Shown one piece after another: positions 1-8,614 of a DNA stretch of 64,000 nucleotides. The stretch covers positions 3,727,001-3,791,000 of the forward strand of contig NZ_CP120373.1 of assembly GCF_029892065.1 (NCBI RefSeq), read 5' to 3'. The position numbers and the translations under genes are program-made. Every line of letters starts with the position of its first letter. Positions within the stretch are counted from its first letter, which is position 1. The stretch comes from Sinorhizobium garamanticum. Lineage in GTDB: Bacteria > Pseudomonadota > Alphaproteobacteria > Rhizobiales > Rhizobiaceae. The notes below the pieces were generated by a model, which was not told the DNA's origin, ran no database searches, and was given only the letters and a program-made list of their open reading frames with translations.

Positions 1-147
1 AAACCACGCCTTGCGCTCCTCGCTCCATCGAGCCCGCGGAAACGTCTCGCGAAAGCGCTGGACGGTCATCCGGTCAAATGGAAAGCTGACAGTCTCGCCA
101 ACCTTGCCGTCGCCGTCCTCTTGATGGGTGTCTGCTTCGTCCTCCAT
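1..147 (-). CDS. Hypothetical protein, N-terminal 49 codons only
   Basis: A leftward frame starts at an ATG at 147 and stays open to the window edge. The visible protein begins MEDEADTHQEDG and continues with an arginine-rich stretch containing RFRETFPRARWSEERKAWF. I do not recognise a named domain; the second half looks like the conserved start of a small rhizobial protein. The product is cut by the window edge, so length and function cannot be judged. Confidence 0.4.
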   Translation of the reverse strand, partial: MEDEADTHQEDGDGKVGETVSFPFDRMTVQRFRETFPRARWSEERKAWF

Positions 148-299
148 GCTGCAGATGCCTTCAATTGTTCGGCTGTCCTATTCCGAACGCGCGGGCTAAG
201 AAAAGGATGCTTAATTCAACGGGATGTTCCTAGCGCGGACATCTGGCCGCTTGTCGGCGGAGCCCGCGAACGCCGGCCCTGCTCGTGGCCCTACCGCGC

Positions 300-412
300 C
301 GTGCGTCCTTTGAGACACGCAAAGGTCGCCAAGCACTTCGAACTGCTACATGATTTGTCCTCAAATCGATTCCGATTTGAGGAATCATGCATAGTGGCTG
401 CGCGGGAAAACC
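300..412. repeat. Sinorhizobium RIME-like palindromic repeat, copy 1
   Basis: The stretch holds two dyads: one around GCGTCCTTTGAGACACGC, and a larger one built on CCTCAAATCG, ATTCC, CGATTTGAGG. The same arrangement recurs at 968-1075, 8085-8175 and 59405-59487. This matches the mosaic intergenic palindromes known from Rhizobiaceae (RIME type). It lies directly upstream of the exonuclease gene. Confidence 0.75.
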
Positions 413-428
413 GCTCTAGGTCGTATGC

Positions 429-965
429 ATGATCGTATTCGTGGATTTTGAAGCATCGTCTCTCGCCAAGGCAAGCTTTCCGGTTGAAGTCGCGTGGGTG
501 TTCGAGAGTGGCGCGGCCCGCACCAGCCTCATCCGCCCAGCTTCCGGTTGGGACGACTGGTCCGCCGACGCAGAATCGATACATGGCATATCGAAGAGCC
601 TGCTCGAGGCAGAGGGCGTACCTGTTGAAATCATCGCCACGGAAATGGTCGAGAGCCTGTCCGGCCACCAGCTATATGCGAGCGCGCCGTCTTGGGACGG
701 AAAGTGGCTAAGCGTGCTCCTACGAACTGCGGGCTTTCCGCGTCATGCGCTGAGACTCAGCCATTCCCATGATGCCTTCGTCGAGGCTGCTCGAGCGATC
801 CTTGGTCACGACATAGCGGACGCTGTTGTTGATGGGCTCGTATCAACGGTCGTCAAGATCATGGAGCCCGCGGTCGCCCCCCATCGCGCCCTACCAGACG
901 CAACGCTCGAACTGGAGCGGTGGCGACGCATCCAGAAAGAGGCCGCTTCATTGGCGTTGGAGTAG
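429..965 (+). CDS. DnaQ-like 3'-5' exonuclease (DEDD superfamily)
   Basis: A 178-residue protein starting IVFVDFEASSL, which is the Exo I motif (DxE) of DEDD exonucleases. SIHGIS near residue 50 resembles the segment after the first strand in DnaQ-type proteins. HRALPDA near residue 155 is the HxxxxD Exo III motif. It is a stand-alone exonuclease domain, much shorter than DNA polymerase III epsilon, so it probably acts in repair, RNA turnover or defence rather than as the replicative proofreader. The gene lies between two palindromic repeats with no operon partner, next to other nuclease genes (CoiA-like and HNH). The fold assignment is fairly secure; the substrate is unknown. Confidence 0.75.
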   Translation: MIVFVDFEASSLAKASFPVEVAWVFESGAARTSLIRPASGWDDWSADAESIHGISKSLLEAEGVPVEIIATEMVESLSGHQLYASAPSWDGKWLSVLLRTAGFPRHALRLSHSHDAFVEAARAILGHDIADAVVDGLVSTVVKIMEPAVAPHRALPDATLELERWRRIQKEAASLALE

Positions 966-967
966 TC

Positions 968-1075
968 TAAAGCGCCGCGCGTCCAATCGGACGCGCAAAG
1001 ATCGCTGTAGCACTTTGAATTACTGCATGATTTTGTCCTTAGATCGATTCCGATCTAAGGAATCACGCAGTGACT
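968..1075. repeat. Sinorhizobium RIME-like palindromic repeat, copy 2
   Basis: It starts with GCGCCGCGCGTCC-ATCGGACGCGC, continues through GCTGTAGCACTTTGAATTACTGCATG, and ends in the dyad CTTAGATCG, ATTCC, CGATCTAAG. This is a nearly full-length copy immediately after the exonuclease stop codon. It could act as a transcriptional terminator, since it forms strong hairpins, but no long T-run follows. Confidence 0.8.
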
Positions 1076-1487
1076 ACGGTTGTCGAACTTGGACTGCGCC
1101 GCACCTCACATTGTCCAGCGATTTCCCTGTCAAATCAGGAAGATAGATATAGCCCGTCACATCGGCTCGGAATCTGATCCCTAGTAAAATCACAATAAAA
1201 TCGGCCGTTCGGCATGGACATGCGGATCGTCGTCACGTCCGCTCGGATTCGCGAAGAGGTTTGTCAGATCGCTTCGGAGTCGCTGAAACGGGCGATTTGC
1301 AGCTTCGGGGACACCGCTCAGATTCGGTCGTCGGCGTAAATGGTTGCCGCTAGATTTCTTGGTTCTCAGCACGGGGGTACAGCGTTCGTTCACGAGTTCG
1401 ACCTGAGTTCCCGTATTTTTGTCGGCGCTCCGACACTTCCACTAAACACAGCCGCTGCTCTGCGATGAGCAACGCGACGGCTTGCTG
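1076..1487. other. Intergenic stretch without supported gene
   Basis: About 410 bases. The open frames here are short, lack good ribosome binding sites and match nothing I recognise. I see no tRNA, repeat array or clear terminator. Confidence 0.5.
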
Positions 1488-2531
1488 CTATGACTCAAGC
1501 TCATCGGGGGAATAAACTGCCCAATCGGGTTGATATCGCATGTCTTCTTCGATTGCTCGCTTCCACTCCGGGGTCATCCGAACGTGAAATGAGTTTACGA
1601 TCTCCTCGGAATATCGAGCCTCGAACTCGAAAAACTCGCCGACAAGACTATCGCATCGATAGCATCCGTTGCTCAGGTATTGCCGTTCTTGTGTTTTGCT
1701 GAAACGCCTTTTCAGGCGGCCAATGTTGGGGTCGTGAGGCAGGTGGCGGAAGACCTCTTCGAAGAGCCGTGGATATTCTCCCAATTCTGCTACCGAGAAC
1801 GGGATCGTGTGAGGGCCTAATTCGATGTCGATCCCTGTGACAATCCTTGTCTTCGCACCGCATTGTCGTTTCCAGCAATCGATCTCACCAACCCGGATAT
1901 GAACAGCCGCCCTACCCTGTGAAGGAATCCCATACCGAAACCGGCCGCCAAATGCCGCGTCAAGAAACGCCTCGACAGGCATCTCCTGGGAGTAAGCTAC
2001 TCGGGCGGAATACGTCCTGCCATATTCGAGAATCTGTGCAGCTGGCAGAGCTTCTGTCGTTGGAAATCCTGGTTTCTTAAGGAGCCAAAGGCAACGAATT
2101 CCGGATTGTCGGTATCGTTCCTGCCTTCGCATCGTTTCGCCATTTGTTTGGGATGACCATTGAATTTCGACTGCCACCTTCGCGTTGTTCTTTTGCGCCA
2201 ACACGTCAGCGATCCACTCTTCACCGGTCGGAGCAATTCCTTTGACCTCGGTCTTGACGTCCCAGCCGTGTTTCCGAGCAACCTCGACAGCGATGCGCTT
2301 CAGCCGCAGATGAGCTTCCGTTTCCGGTGCCGTCGTGCAATCGCCAACCGCCTTGTGCGCGAAATGCTGTGTTCCTCGGCTTGACCGCCGCAAGATAACC
2401 GCTGTGGAACAGCACGGCATTCGGAGCATGCGGCTTTTTCGATTGCGCTCGCCCAGCGCCCGCCATTCCTCGGCAGACAAATCAAACGCATGGACATCGT
2501 TACCAGTCTCGTCGACGCAGCGCAGAGGCAT
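1488..2531 (-). CDS. CoiA-like competence/nuclease family protein
   Basis: A 347-residue protein. The first ~75 residues carry a zinc-ribbon-like segment (MPCCSTAVILRRSSRGTQHFAHK), typical of the CoiA N-terminus. EEWIADVLAQ followed by KVAVEIQWS near residues 105-125 fits the PD-(D/E)xK nuclease core of CoiA, and CLWLLK follows. The rest is a poorly conserved C-terminal domain with several cysteines (YLSNGCYRCDSL). In Gram-positive bacteria CoiA supports recombination of incoming DNA during transformation; in rhizobia such genes occur in accessory DNA and their role is unknown. Start is the ATG at 2531, with GAGAG upstream. It stands alone, in a cluster with other nuclease genes. Confidence 0.7.
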   Translation of the reverse strand: MPLRCVDETGNDVHAFDLSAEEWRALGERNRKSRMLRMPCCSTAVILRRSSRGTQHFAHKAVGDCTTAPETEAHLRLKRIAVEVARKHGWDVKTEVKGIAPTGEEWIADVLAQKNNAKVAVEIQWSSQTNGETMRRQERYRQSGIRCLWLLKKPGFPTTEALPAAQILEYGRTYSARVAYSQEMPVEAFLDAAFGGRFRYGIPSQGRAAVHIRVGEIDCWKRQCGAKTRIVTGIDIELGPHTIPFSVAELGEYPRLFEEVFRHLPHDPNIGRLKRRFSKTQERQYLSNGCYRCDSLVGEFFEFEARYSEEIVNSFHVRMTPEWKRAIEEDMRYQPDWAVYSPDELES

Positions 2532-2921
2532 TCAAGGTCTCTCACGCTTTTGCCTGGGTAACACGCTCGCACACACCAACAATCACCGTTCGGTTGTAAA
2601 TCCAACGATCTGGCACTCTTATAACCGTTGGGTAATACTGGCGACAAGGGAACAAAAGTGCTCGGACGCACTGCTGAGCGTGGCTATGGTTGACAATTTG
2701 GCTAAGCCATTTACCTTTGGTTTATCGGGGGCACGGCGATTTGCTTGCTTGGGGTTAAGACCCGTCAGCGTTGCGCAGTATATTTTGCGCTCGTACCGTT
2801 CAAAGACTGCGGAGTGACGCATATAGGCGTCGTCTTGTGCGAGGAATAACCTCCCAACTGAGGGGCGGCTTCATAAGTCGCTGCACGTCCGCTTCAGCAA
2901 TGAAGCAAGGGACGTGGACTC
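2532..2921. other. Intergenic stretch between divergent coiA-like and HNH genes
   Basis: About 390 bases. It should contain promoters for both flanking genes, which point away from each other. I see no convincing gene, tRNA or repeat. Confidence 0.45.
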
Positions 2922-3314
2922 GTGAAATCAAAATCAAACAGCATACAAAATCTCAGACGCTTGGCTGCCGAACGCCAAGGGGGGCTGTGCTACTACTGCG
3001 ATCTGCCCATGTGGGAGACTGATCCGGAAGATTTCAGCGCACGCTTTGGAATATTGGGGAGGGCCGTCTTTCTCTTCCGGTGCACTGGAGAGCATTTACA
3101 GGCTCGATGTGACGGAGGGCGCGACGTCGAGGAGAACGTCGTCGCCGCCTGTCATTATTGCAACTGGACCCGGCACCGGACCAAGCGGCCAAAAGATGCC
3201 GTATCCTACAAGAAACATGTCCGATTACGGATGAAGCAAGGTCGGTGGCACCGTAATTGTGCTGAAGCAGAGCCCGGCGGAAACATCGCGTTCCTAAGCT
3301 GCAGCCATCAATAG
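2922..3314 (+). CDS. HNH endonuclease
   Basis: A 130-residue protein with the HNH zinc-finger plan: CYYC at residues 22-25, then GEHLQARCDGG around residue 60 and DVEENVVAACHYCN around residues 68-82. The first histidine of the motif is in GEHLQ, the asparagine in ENVVAACHYCN, and the two CxxC pairs would bind structural zinc. Start is GTG at 2922 with AAGGGACG about ten bases upstream. The single-domain size suits a restriction-type or homing-type nuclease, or a remnant defence component; no methylase partner is adjacent. Confidence 0.8.
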   Translation: MKSKSNSIQNLRRLAAERQGGLCYYCDLPMWETDPEDFSARFGILGRAVFLFRCTGEHLQARCDGGRDVEENVVAACHYCNWTRHRTKRPKDAVSYKKHVRLRMKQGRWHRNCAEAEPGGNIAFLSCSHQ

Positions 3315-3364
3315 GCCGCGATACTCCATGCCTGACGTCGAGGTCTGCCCCAACGAAGCGCCGC

Positions 3365-3529
3365 TCATGGCAGGTTCGGCGGCGCGATGAACTGGTAGTA
3401 CGCCCAAACCAGGACGAGTCCCGCTATTACAGCGAGCCAGGAAAGTGCTTTGCGCCGCATTGGGCTGACCGTCCTCGGCCCCTGCTTTGGTTTCCGCCGT
3501 TCGAACTTAATGATGTTATCGTCGCTCAT
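3365..3529 (-). CDS. Small single-pass membrane protein
   Basis: A 54-residue product starting MSDDNIIKFERRKPKQGP, then a basic stretch and one hydrophobic helix (ALSWLAVIAGLVLVWAYYQFIA). The longer frame upstream is unlikely to be translated, because the ATG at 3529 has a good GAGGGGACC ribosome site. Basic N-terminus followed by one helix suggests an inner-membrane peptide with its N-terminus in the cytoplasm. Function unknown. Confidence 0.6.
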   Translation of the reverse strand: MSDDNIIKFERRKPKQGPRTVSPMRRKALSWLAVIAGLVLVWAYYQFIAPPNLP

Positions 3530-3628
3530 GTGGTCCCCTCTACTCAGCGGCGGACCTAATAGCACACTGTTGCTGGCTCGTTCGAAACAAATACATTGAC
3601 AAAAACGTATCCCGAAAAGGAGCACAGC

Positions 3629-3688
3629 GTGAGCCACGTATCAGAGGCCGAAGTTGCAGAAGCCGCTCGATATTTACTACAGGATTAA
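3629..3688 (+). pseudogene. Truncated 19-codon reading frame with strong RBS
   Basis: A GTG at 3629 sits eight bases after AAAAGGAG and encodes MSHVSEAEVAEAARYLLQD, then stops. Ribosome site and peptide look like the start of a real gene cut short. It runs into the methyltransferase remnant in another frame, so it may be the 5' end of a different deleted gene. Confidence 0.35.
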
Positions 3689-4527
3689 ATCTTATCGCCA
3701 GAACACCGGCTTCAACGATGCCTCCTTCGATGCCGTCGTCTCAACCATGGCTTTGATGGACGGGCCAGATTTCCCAGCCGCCATGCGGGAGGCATTCAGG
3801 TTGCTGCGGCCCGGCGGGTTTATCGCATTCAGCATCCTACACCCCTGTTTCATTACTTCTGGATTGCGGTGGCAGAAGGACATCGACGGGCGGGCGATGG
3901 GTCTGGGGTGTCGCGCTATTTCGAGCAAACCAATTTCGGTTGAGAGATGGCGCTTTGGTGATCGGCCGAGTGACGAAGACGTCGCGCTGTGAGCGTTTTG
4001 AAGACTGATCATACAATTGCTTTTGCATTGACGCTGGCAAGCTGTAATAGATTGAGTATGATAATGGCACTGACGTGTAAATCATGGTATAAAATGAGAG
4101 TAATTAAGATTATATACTTCATATTTGGCCTGATATCATTCTATATTGCTTCAGCAACTGGATTTTATAAATACGGCGTTGCGACAGGCATTTTACTTAT
4201 ATTTGGAGCATACGCAATAATTATCGTTGAAAGAAGACGAAACGAGGAGAATAAGAACTGACTACCCGTCGGCAGGGCCATCAAATCCTCCTCGTATTCG
4301 CCATGCCACCGGGCCTCATCTGCTGCCGCAGATCGCGACTTTGAGGTCCCCGCTTTCCCCGCACCATCAGCGAATATCTGAACGGCGCCGCTGATGCCGG
4401 GTATCGAATCGTCGAAGTCCGCGAGCCGCAGCCAACGGTGAAGGCGTGCGAAACCACACCCCGTTTCGTCCGGTGGCGCGATCTGGCAGCATTCCTACTC
4501 ATGATCCGTGCCGAACGTGTTGCCTGA
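3654..4527 (+). pseudogene. SAM-dependent methyltransferase, frameshifted and interrupted
   Basis: The frame from about 3690 encodes DASFDAVVSTMALMDG, then EAFRLLRPGGFIAFSILHPCF, which are motifs of a class I SAM methyltransferase (post-II to IV region). The glycine-rich SAM loop that should come first is missing. Around 3902-3945 the expected SRYFEQTNF lies in a second frame and VERWRFGDRPSDEDVA returns to the first, so there are at least two compensating frameshifts. Coding similarity stops at about 3990. It resumes at about 4331 with DFEVPAF, then after another shift PRTISEYLNGAADAGYRIVEV, and ends with FLLMIRAERVA and a stop at about 4527. The gap holds an AT-rich insert. The gene is dead. 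Confidence 0.75.
4094..4261 (+). CDS. AT-rich small two-helix membrane protein inside the pseudogene
   Basis: A 55-residue frame begins at the ATG at 4094 and encodes two hydrophobic helices (IIYFIFGLISFYIASATGF and GVATGILLIFGAYAIIIV), then a charged tail ERRRNEENKN. Base composition is far more AT-rich than anything nearby and codons are rich in ATA and TTT, so this segment is probably foreign. No ribosome site is clear. It could equally be noncoding filler of the insertion. I know no family for it. Confidence 0.35.
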   Translation: MRVIKIIYFIFGLISFYIASATGFYKYGVATGILLIFGAYAIIIVERRRNEENKN

Positions 4528-4608
4528 CAGGTCACGCGCCGTTCCTGTCCGGCAGATCGCCAGAACTGAGACATCTAGTCATTCTCGCAGCCGCGGAGGA
4601 AACTTCGA

Positions 4609-4910
4609 TTGAGGAATGCCTTCGACGACGACCTTCGTCGCTGCTGGCAGAAATATCCAAGGATCACAGAAGTGAGGACCGTAAGAGTCGCTGCCGCCCA
4701 GACCTTTGAATACCGGGAAAACATCGATGCAGCCCTGAAATGCATGGCAGACGCGGCCGCTCGTGCTGAACCCGAGGGTGCCTTGTTGCTATGCTTGCCG
4801 GAGGGCTTCCTTCAGGGTATCTAACCGACGAACCCATGGCACGGCGAGCCCGGTCGATGGCCGCGTCCAGGATTGCGACTTTGCTGAAGCAGCACGGCCT
4901 CATCGTTTAG
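4609..4910 (+). pseudogene. Carbon-nitrogen hydrolase (nitrilase family) N-terminal remnant
   Basis: The frame reads VRVAAAQTFEYRENIDAAL, then EGALLLCLPEGFLQG. This is the N-terminus of a nitrilase-superfamily enzyme, including the catalytic glutamate of the PEGF motif. A one-base deletion after LQG moves the reading into the next frame, which continues YLTDEPMARRAR and ends at a premature TAG at 4908. The lysine and cysteine of the catalytic triad are absent. It follows the methyltransferase remnant in the same direction, so both were probably lost together. Confidence 0.7.
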
Positions 4911-4929
4911 GCTGCTTTCGTTCCCACAG

Positions 4930-6777
4930 CTACCTTTCCGGTAGCCCTGCCTTGACCAAGTCGCTCACTTGTCGATCCAGGACCTTTTCCTCGACGAAAG
5001 TAATTGCCCTCCATTTTTTGGCGGTCCAGCTCGGATCGAGTTCGAGCGCCGTGGTTATGTTATTTTTGGCTTCATCAAGGTTTCCGAGGTTTACGGCGTT
5101 GATTGCCTTGACGAGTGGGATGGCAGCGAACGAATTGCTTAGTTCCTTCATCACCTTGAGCGATTCTTCATACCGTTCCCCTGACATCAACGCCCATCCT
5201 TGCAGATACGAATAGAACTCTTTGTTGGCTGGGTCGTTGCGCATCCCAAAATTCGTCCAAGCAATCGCGCTTTCGGTATCGCCCGCTCCAATCGCCGCGT
5301 CGACCAACACCGCTCGCATGAAGGCGTCATTCGGTGCCAAAGCGATTGCCGCTTCCGCCTCTCTCATGGCGTTCCTGAAATCACGCTCCACAAGACTGGC
5401 GTACGCGAGCAGCCAGTGCCCCAATTTCCGCTCCAGCGGCGAGAGATTGTCACTGGCCATCCCTTGCCGCCCCAGCTCCGGCACCTTTCCTAGGTCATCG
5501 TGCGGGTCTTGTGACCAGCCGTTGACGCCGCGTACATAAGAAATGAAACCCATATTGAATTTCAGGAGCGCAGATTCCGGGAACTTTGCCATTCCCTCGG
5601 CCGTCGTCCGAGAGGCTTCCTCAGTAGTTTCGGGCGTGTACTGCAAGAGCTTGTCGTGCCCCCTGAGGTAATAGTCATACTCCTCAAGGCTAGCAGCGTT
5701 CTTGCTCCACGCCTCACCGTACCATGAGCGCTTTATCTGCCCGGTTTCGCTGGCGAGCGCCCCAACGATCTTTTCTGTCACGGCGTCCTGGAGTGCCATC
5801 GGGTTGTCGCCGGACTGGTCGAACCGTTCCGCCCAGACATGAGCGCCAGTTTTGGTATTGATCAGCTGGGCCACGATACGGACCCGGTCAGCTTCCTTCC
5901 GCACGCTTCCCTCAAGCACGTAGGAAACGTTGAGGTCCTTGCCGATCTGACGGACGTCGGTGGGCTTGCCCTTGTAAGTGAACGAGGAGTTCCTTGCGAT
6001 GACGGAGAGGTCGGGCGAACGCGCCAGCCCGGCGATGATGTCCTCGCTGACCCCGTCGCTGAAATAATCAAGTTTCGGGTCGTCGCTCATATTGTCAAAC
6101 GCCAGAACGGCGATGGAGGGAACGCCCGTCGCCGCCGGAGTGGCAAAAAGGTCGAAATAGAGCCAACCTCCTCCGGCGAACGCGAGGAGAGCGACCGCCG
6201 CTGCGGCAGCCCAAGGCATATAAGGTTTCCCACGGCGGCGTCGGCTCCGGATTTTTGGGACGCCCAGGAGCTTGATGCGATAGACGGGCACGGGCTCGTC
6301 CATGTTCTTCATCAAGTGCTCGCCCATGGGCTCAAAGCCGAAGGAGAGTTTCTTCTCCACCTCCTTGGCAACCTTGCCAGAGACGTAGACGCCGCCGGGC
6401 TCGGCCATCTGTTCGAGGCGAGCGGCTATGTTGACGCCCTCGCCGTAGAAATCATCACCTTCGACGATCACCTCGCCAAGATTCACGCCGATGCGGACGT
6501 TGATGCCTTCCTCCTCCGGAAAGGACGCATTGCGTTCGGCAAGGCCGCGCTGCAGGGCAACTGCGCATTCGACCGCGTCCACAACGCTGGCGAATTCAGC
6601 CAGCAATCCGTCGCCCATCAGCTTGAAGATGCGGCCGTGGTGGCGGGCGATCTCAGGTTCAAACAGTTCCTTGCGCCCGGCTCGAAGACGCTCGAAAGTG
6701 CCCTCTTCGTCCTGCTCCATGAGAGTGGAGTAGCCAACGACATCAGCGGCGAGAATAGCTGCAAGCTTACGATCCAT
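4930..6777 (-). CDS. Class III adenylate/guanylate cyclase with TolB-like and TPR regions
   Basis: A 615-residue membrane cyclase making cAMP (or cGMP) from NTP. From the ATG at 6777, preceded by GGGGGA, residues 1-170 are the cyclase domain: metal-binding Asp12 (ADVVGYS) and Asp56 (LMGDG), purine-selecting Lys52, and the transition-state pair Asn116/Arg120 in GEGVNIAAR. Lys52 favours ATP. A single helix spans about 188-209. Next comes a region (VPSIAVLAFDNMSDDPKLDYFSDGVSEDI) shared with TolB-like/FlgO-like modules, followed by TPR-type helices to the C-terminus. This layout is common in the many rhizobial Cya proteins, where the outer part probably senses a signal. All catalytic residues are present. 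It is monocistronic; a TTG four codons upstream is a possible alternative start. Confidence 0.88.
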   Translation of the reverse strand: MDRKLAAILAADVVGYSTLMEQDEEGTFERLRAGRKELFEPEIARHHGRIFKLMGDGLLAEFASVVDAVECAVALQRGLAERNASFPEEEGINVRIGVNLGEVIVEGDDFYGEGVNIAARLEQMAEPGGVYVSGKVAKEVEKKLSFGFEPMGEHLMKNMDEPVPVYRIKLLGVPKIRSRRRRGKPYMPWAAAAAVALLAFAGGGWLYFDLFATPAATGVPSIAVLAFDNMSDDPKLDYFSDGVSEDIIAGLARSPDLSVIARNSSFTYKGKPTDVRQIGKDLNVSYVLEGSVRKEADRVRIVAQLINTKTGAHVWAERFDQSGDNPMALQDAVTEKIVGALASETGQIKRSWYGEAWSKNAASLEEYDYYLRGHDKLLQYTPETTEEASRTTAEGMAKFPESALLKFNMGFISYVRGVNGWSQDPHDDLGKVPELGRQGMASDNLSPLERKLGHWLLAYASLVERDFRNAMREAEAAIALAPNDAFMRAVLVDAAIGAGDTESAIAWTNFGMRNDPANKEFYSYLQGWALMSGERYEESLKVMKELSNSFAAIPLVKAINAVNLGNLDEAKNNITTALELDPSWTAKKWRAITFVEEKVLDRQVSDLVKAGLPER

Positions 6778-7079
6778 GGCTTCCCCCAAAGGACCGTTAT
6801 TTGATAGCTTGCTAAATTAACACAACCAGCTACGGGGAGTAGCAAAATTGCTTAGCGCGATCATGATGGAGGTGCAACTATCGTGGGCGCTTCCGCTCAG
6901 CTCCCGTCATACGGGTATCGGACATCTCTCCGATACAGGCGAAAACTTCCGGAATGGCTGTATCACTGGCACGAGTCACGCTTGTCTATAGCGGCCGGAT
7001 TTGCGCCAGGTGCGGTGTCGGAACCTGATCATTAATCGATGAACCGACAACGGGCTGTAGGCTCCGGGTCGATTTTCGT
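6778..7079. other. Intergenic stretch upstream of the cyclase
   Basis: About 300 bases. It should hold the cyclase promoter at its left end (an A/T-rich patch around 6800-6830). A short open frame from about 6881 lacks a ribosome site and I do not accept it. Nothing else is visible. Confidence 0.4.
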
Positions 7080-7538
7080 TCACTCAACCTGGATATGAAT
7101 ATGATCGTCGTGACGCGCGGCACGACATCCTTGAAATCGCACATGGCCGTCGGTGATGCCCAACGCATTCTTGACATGTGGCTCTATGAAGACCTTCTCC
7201 AAGCCGAACCGGACAAACTGGTTCCCCGCCGAGGGGTGCTTGAAGGCGAGTACTTCCAGCCCCCGTTCAGTGGCTCTGGTGACGATAGGGCAAGCTTTTT
7301 CGACGCTGATCATCGGGCAAAGAGGCTTGGAGATGTAGTCTTTGTCAATGGCCGCTTGGGGCTCAATCGAGCCAATCATCGCGTACGCGCCATTGTCGGC
7401 AACGGGTCGAAACGGGCCGTGTGCCACCGGCCTACCGATGACGCACAACCCCGTGGCGTAGCCATAACTGCAGGCTAGAACGGTCTCCGTTGCTTGCAAG
7501 CCTGACGGCGGCCGGAACCTGACGCTTTGGCCCCGTCG
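7080..7538 (-). pseudogene. Probable remnant of a MepA-like murein endopeptidase
   Basis: The leftward frame ends with GLEKVFIEPHVKNALG, then CRAARHDDHIHIQVE. The order resembles the end of MepA-type (M74, LAS fold) peptidases, where an xRxFVxPxxK segment precedes a final HDxHxH zinc site. Upstream the frame is not recognisable, runs without a convincing start into the tRNA-Arg gene, and shows no signal peptide or first zinc motif. I read it as a C-terminal remnant. An intact small protein of unknown function is the alternative. Confidence 0.35.
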
Positions 7539-7625
7539 ATTTCCGTCGGCGGAATCCGCGACGATCTGACGAATGCTCCGAGTTGTGTGACGATTCCCCG
7601 AGGGGATGTGACGATTTATAATAGA

Positions 7626-7702
<77 letters not shown>

Positions 7703-7739
7703 GTTGAGGCGTTGCCCTCTTGCGGACTTGCCAACAACC

Positions 7740-8045
7740 TCAATGGGTCCAGGGCTGCATCCGGTTGAAACGGAAATTGTCCGAATAGGACACATTCTTG
7801 CGCGTCGAATCCTTCGGCGCGATCACGCGGTATTCGATGCCGTTGCGTTCGGCATAGGCGATGGCCTGTTCCGCACTTTCGAAGGTGAGCCGCAGTTGCT
7901 GGCGCATATCGGCGGAGCTTGTATATCCCATGATGGGATCAATGGTACGCGGCTTTTCCTGATCGAACTCCAGCACCCACAGATGCGTGTTGGCCTTGCC
8001 GGATTGCATGGCCGTCTTTGCGGGACGATAGATCTTCGCGGACAT
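7740..8045 (-). CDS. ETC complex I subunit (NDUFS4-like) protein
   Basis: A 101-residue protein, MSAKIYRPAKTAMQSGKANTHLW..., with the features of the family related to the 18-kDa NDUFS4 subunit of respiratory complex I. These include the conserved start AKIYRPAKTAMQSG, the WVLEFDQEKPR strand, GYTSSADMRQQLRLTF, EQAIAYAERNG and the ending YSDNFRFNRMQPWTH. In alphaproteobacteria it is an accessory subunit on the peripheral arm of NADH dehydrogenase. The ATG at 8045 matches the usual family start; a second ATG nine codons upstream is possible. The gene sits alone between tRNA-Arg and a palindromic repeat. Confidence 0.9.
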   Translation of the reverse strand: MSAKIYRPAKTAMQSGKANTHLWVLEFDQEKPRTIDPIMGYTSSADMRQQLRLTFESAEQAIAYAERNGIEYRVIAPKDSTRKNVSYSDNFRFNRMQPWTH

Positions 8046-8084
8046 TGTTTCGAACGGCTCCCGTTTATCCATCGCAGCGCCGCG

Positions 8085-8175
8085 GCTTTCACACGCCAGC
8101 GATCGCTGAAACACGTTATTTGCTGCATGATTCCTGAGTTTAGATCGACTCCGATTAAGGAATTGTGCAGCAGCG
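8085..8175. repeat. Sinorhizobium RIME-like palindromic repeat, copy 3
   Basis: A shortened copy: TTTGCTGCATGATTCCTGAG, then TTAGATCGACTCCGATTAAGG, then AATTGTGCAGCAG. It lies just upstream of the complex I subunit gene, and its outer arms TGCTGCA/TGCAGCA pair. Confidence 0.65.
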
Positions 8176-8448
8176 CGGGCCGGCTTTGGCCCCGCTATGC
8201 GTCTTCCCTTAGCGCAGATTGATCTAAAACGGAATGACTGATGATGGGAAAATGACGCTTTTCCGACAGCGTGCCGCGCCGCGTCGGAAATGCGCCGCGG
8301 GCGCGGCGAATCGGTTGGTTGCGAACCAACGGACGCGGGCCGAAGGAGAGCTTTCTTCTGTGGCGAAGCACGCCCCGGTGCGCTCACACACGGGCGTGCG
8401 AAAGCCGTTAGATGGACGCCAAAATATCAATTATTTCGTGAATTTAGA

Positions 8449-8525
<77 letters not shown>

Positions 8526-8614
8526 TACCGACGAGGCCCGGAGATACACGCTTCGCCTCGTGCCTGCAACATGAATCTTGTGCCCAATGGAATGGCGCGG
8601 CAAACCCGGCGCAC

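Noticed and set aside
5839..6804. 321-codon rightward open frame opposite the cyclase
   Set aside because: It is fully antisense to a cyclase with all catalytic motifs, and has the low-complexity composition of a GC-rich shadow frame.
8232..8440. Short open frames on both strands between the RIME copy and tRNA-Pro
   Set aside because: No ribosome site, no recognisable protein, and overlap of the opposite frames.
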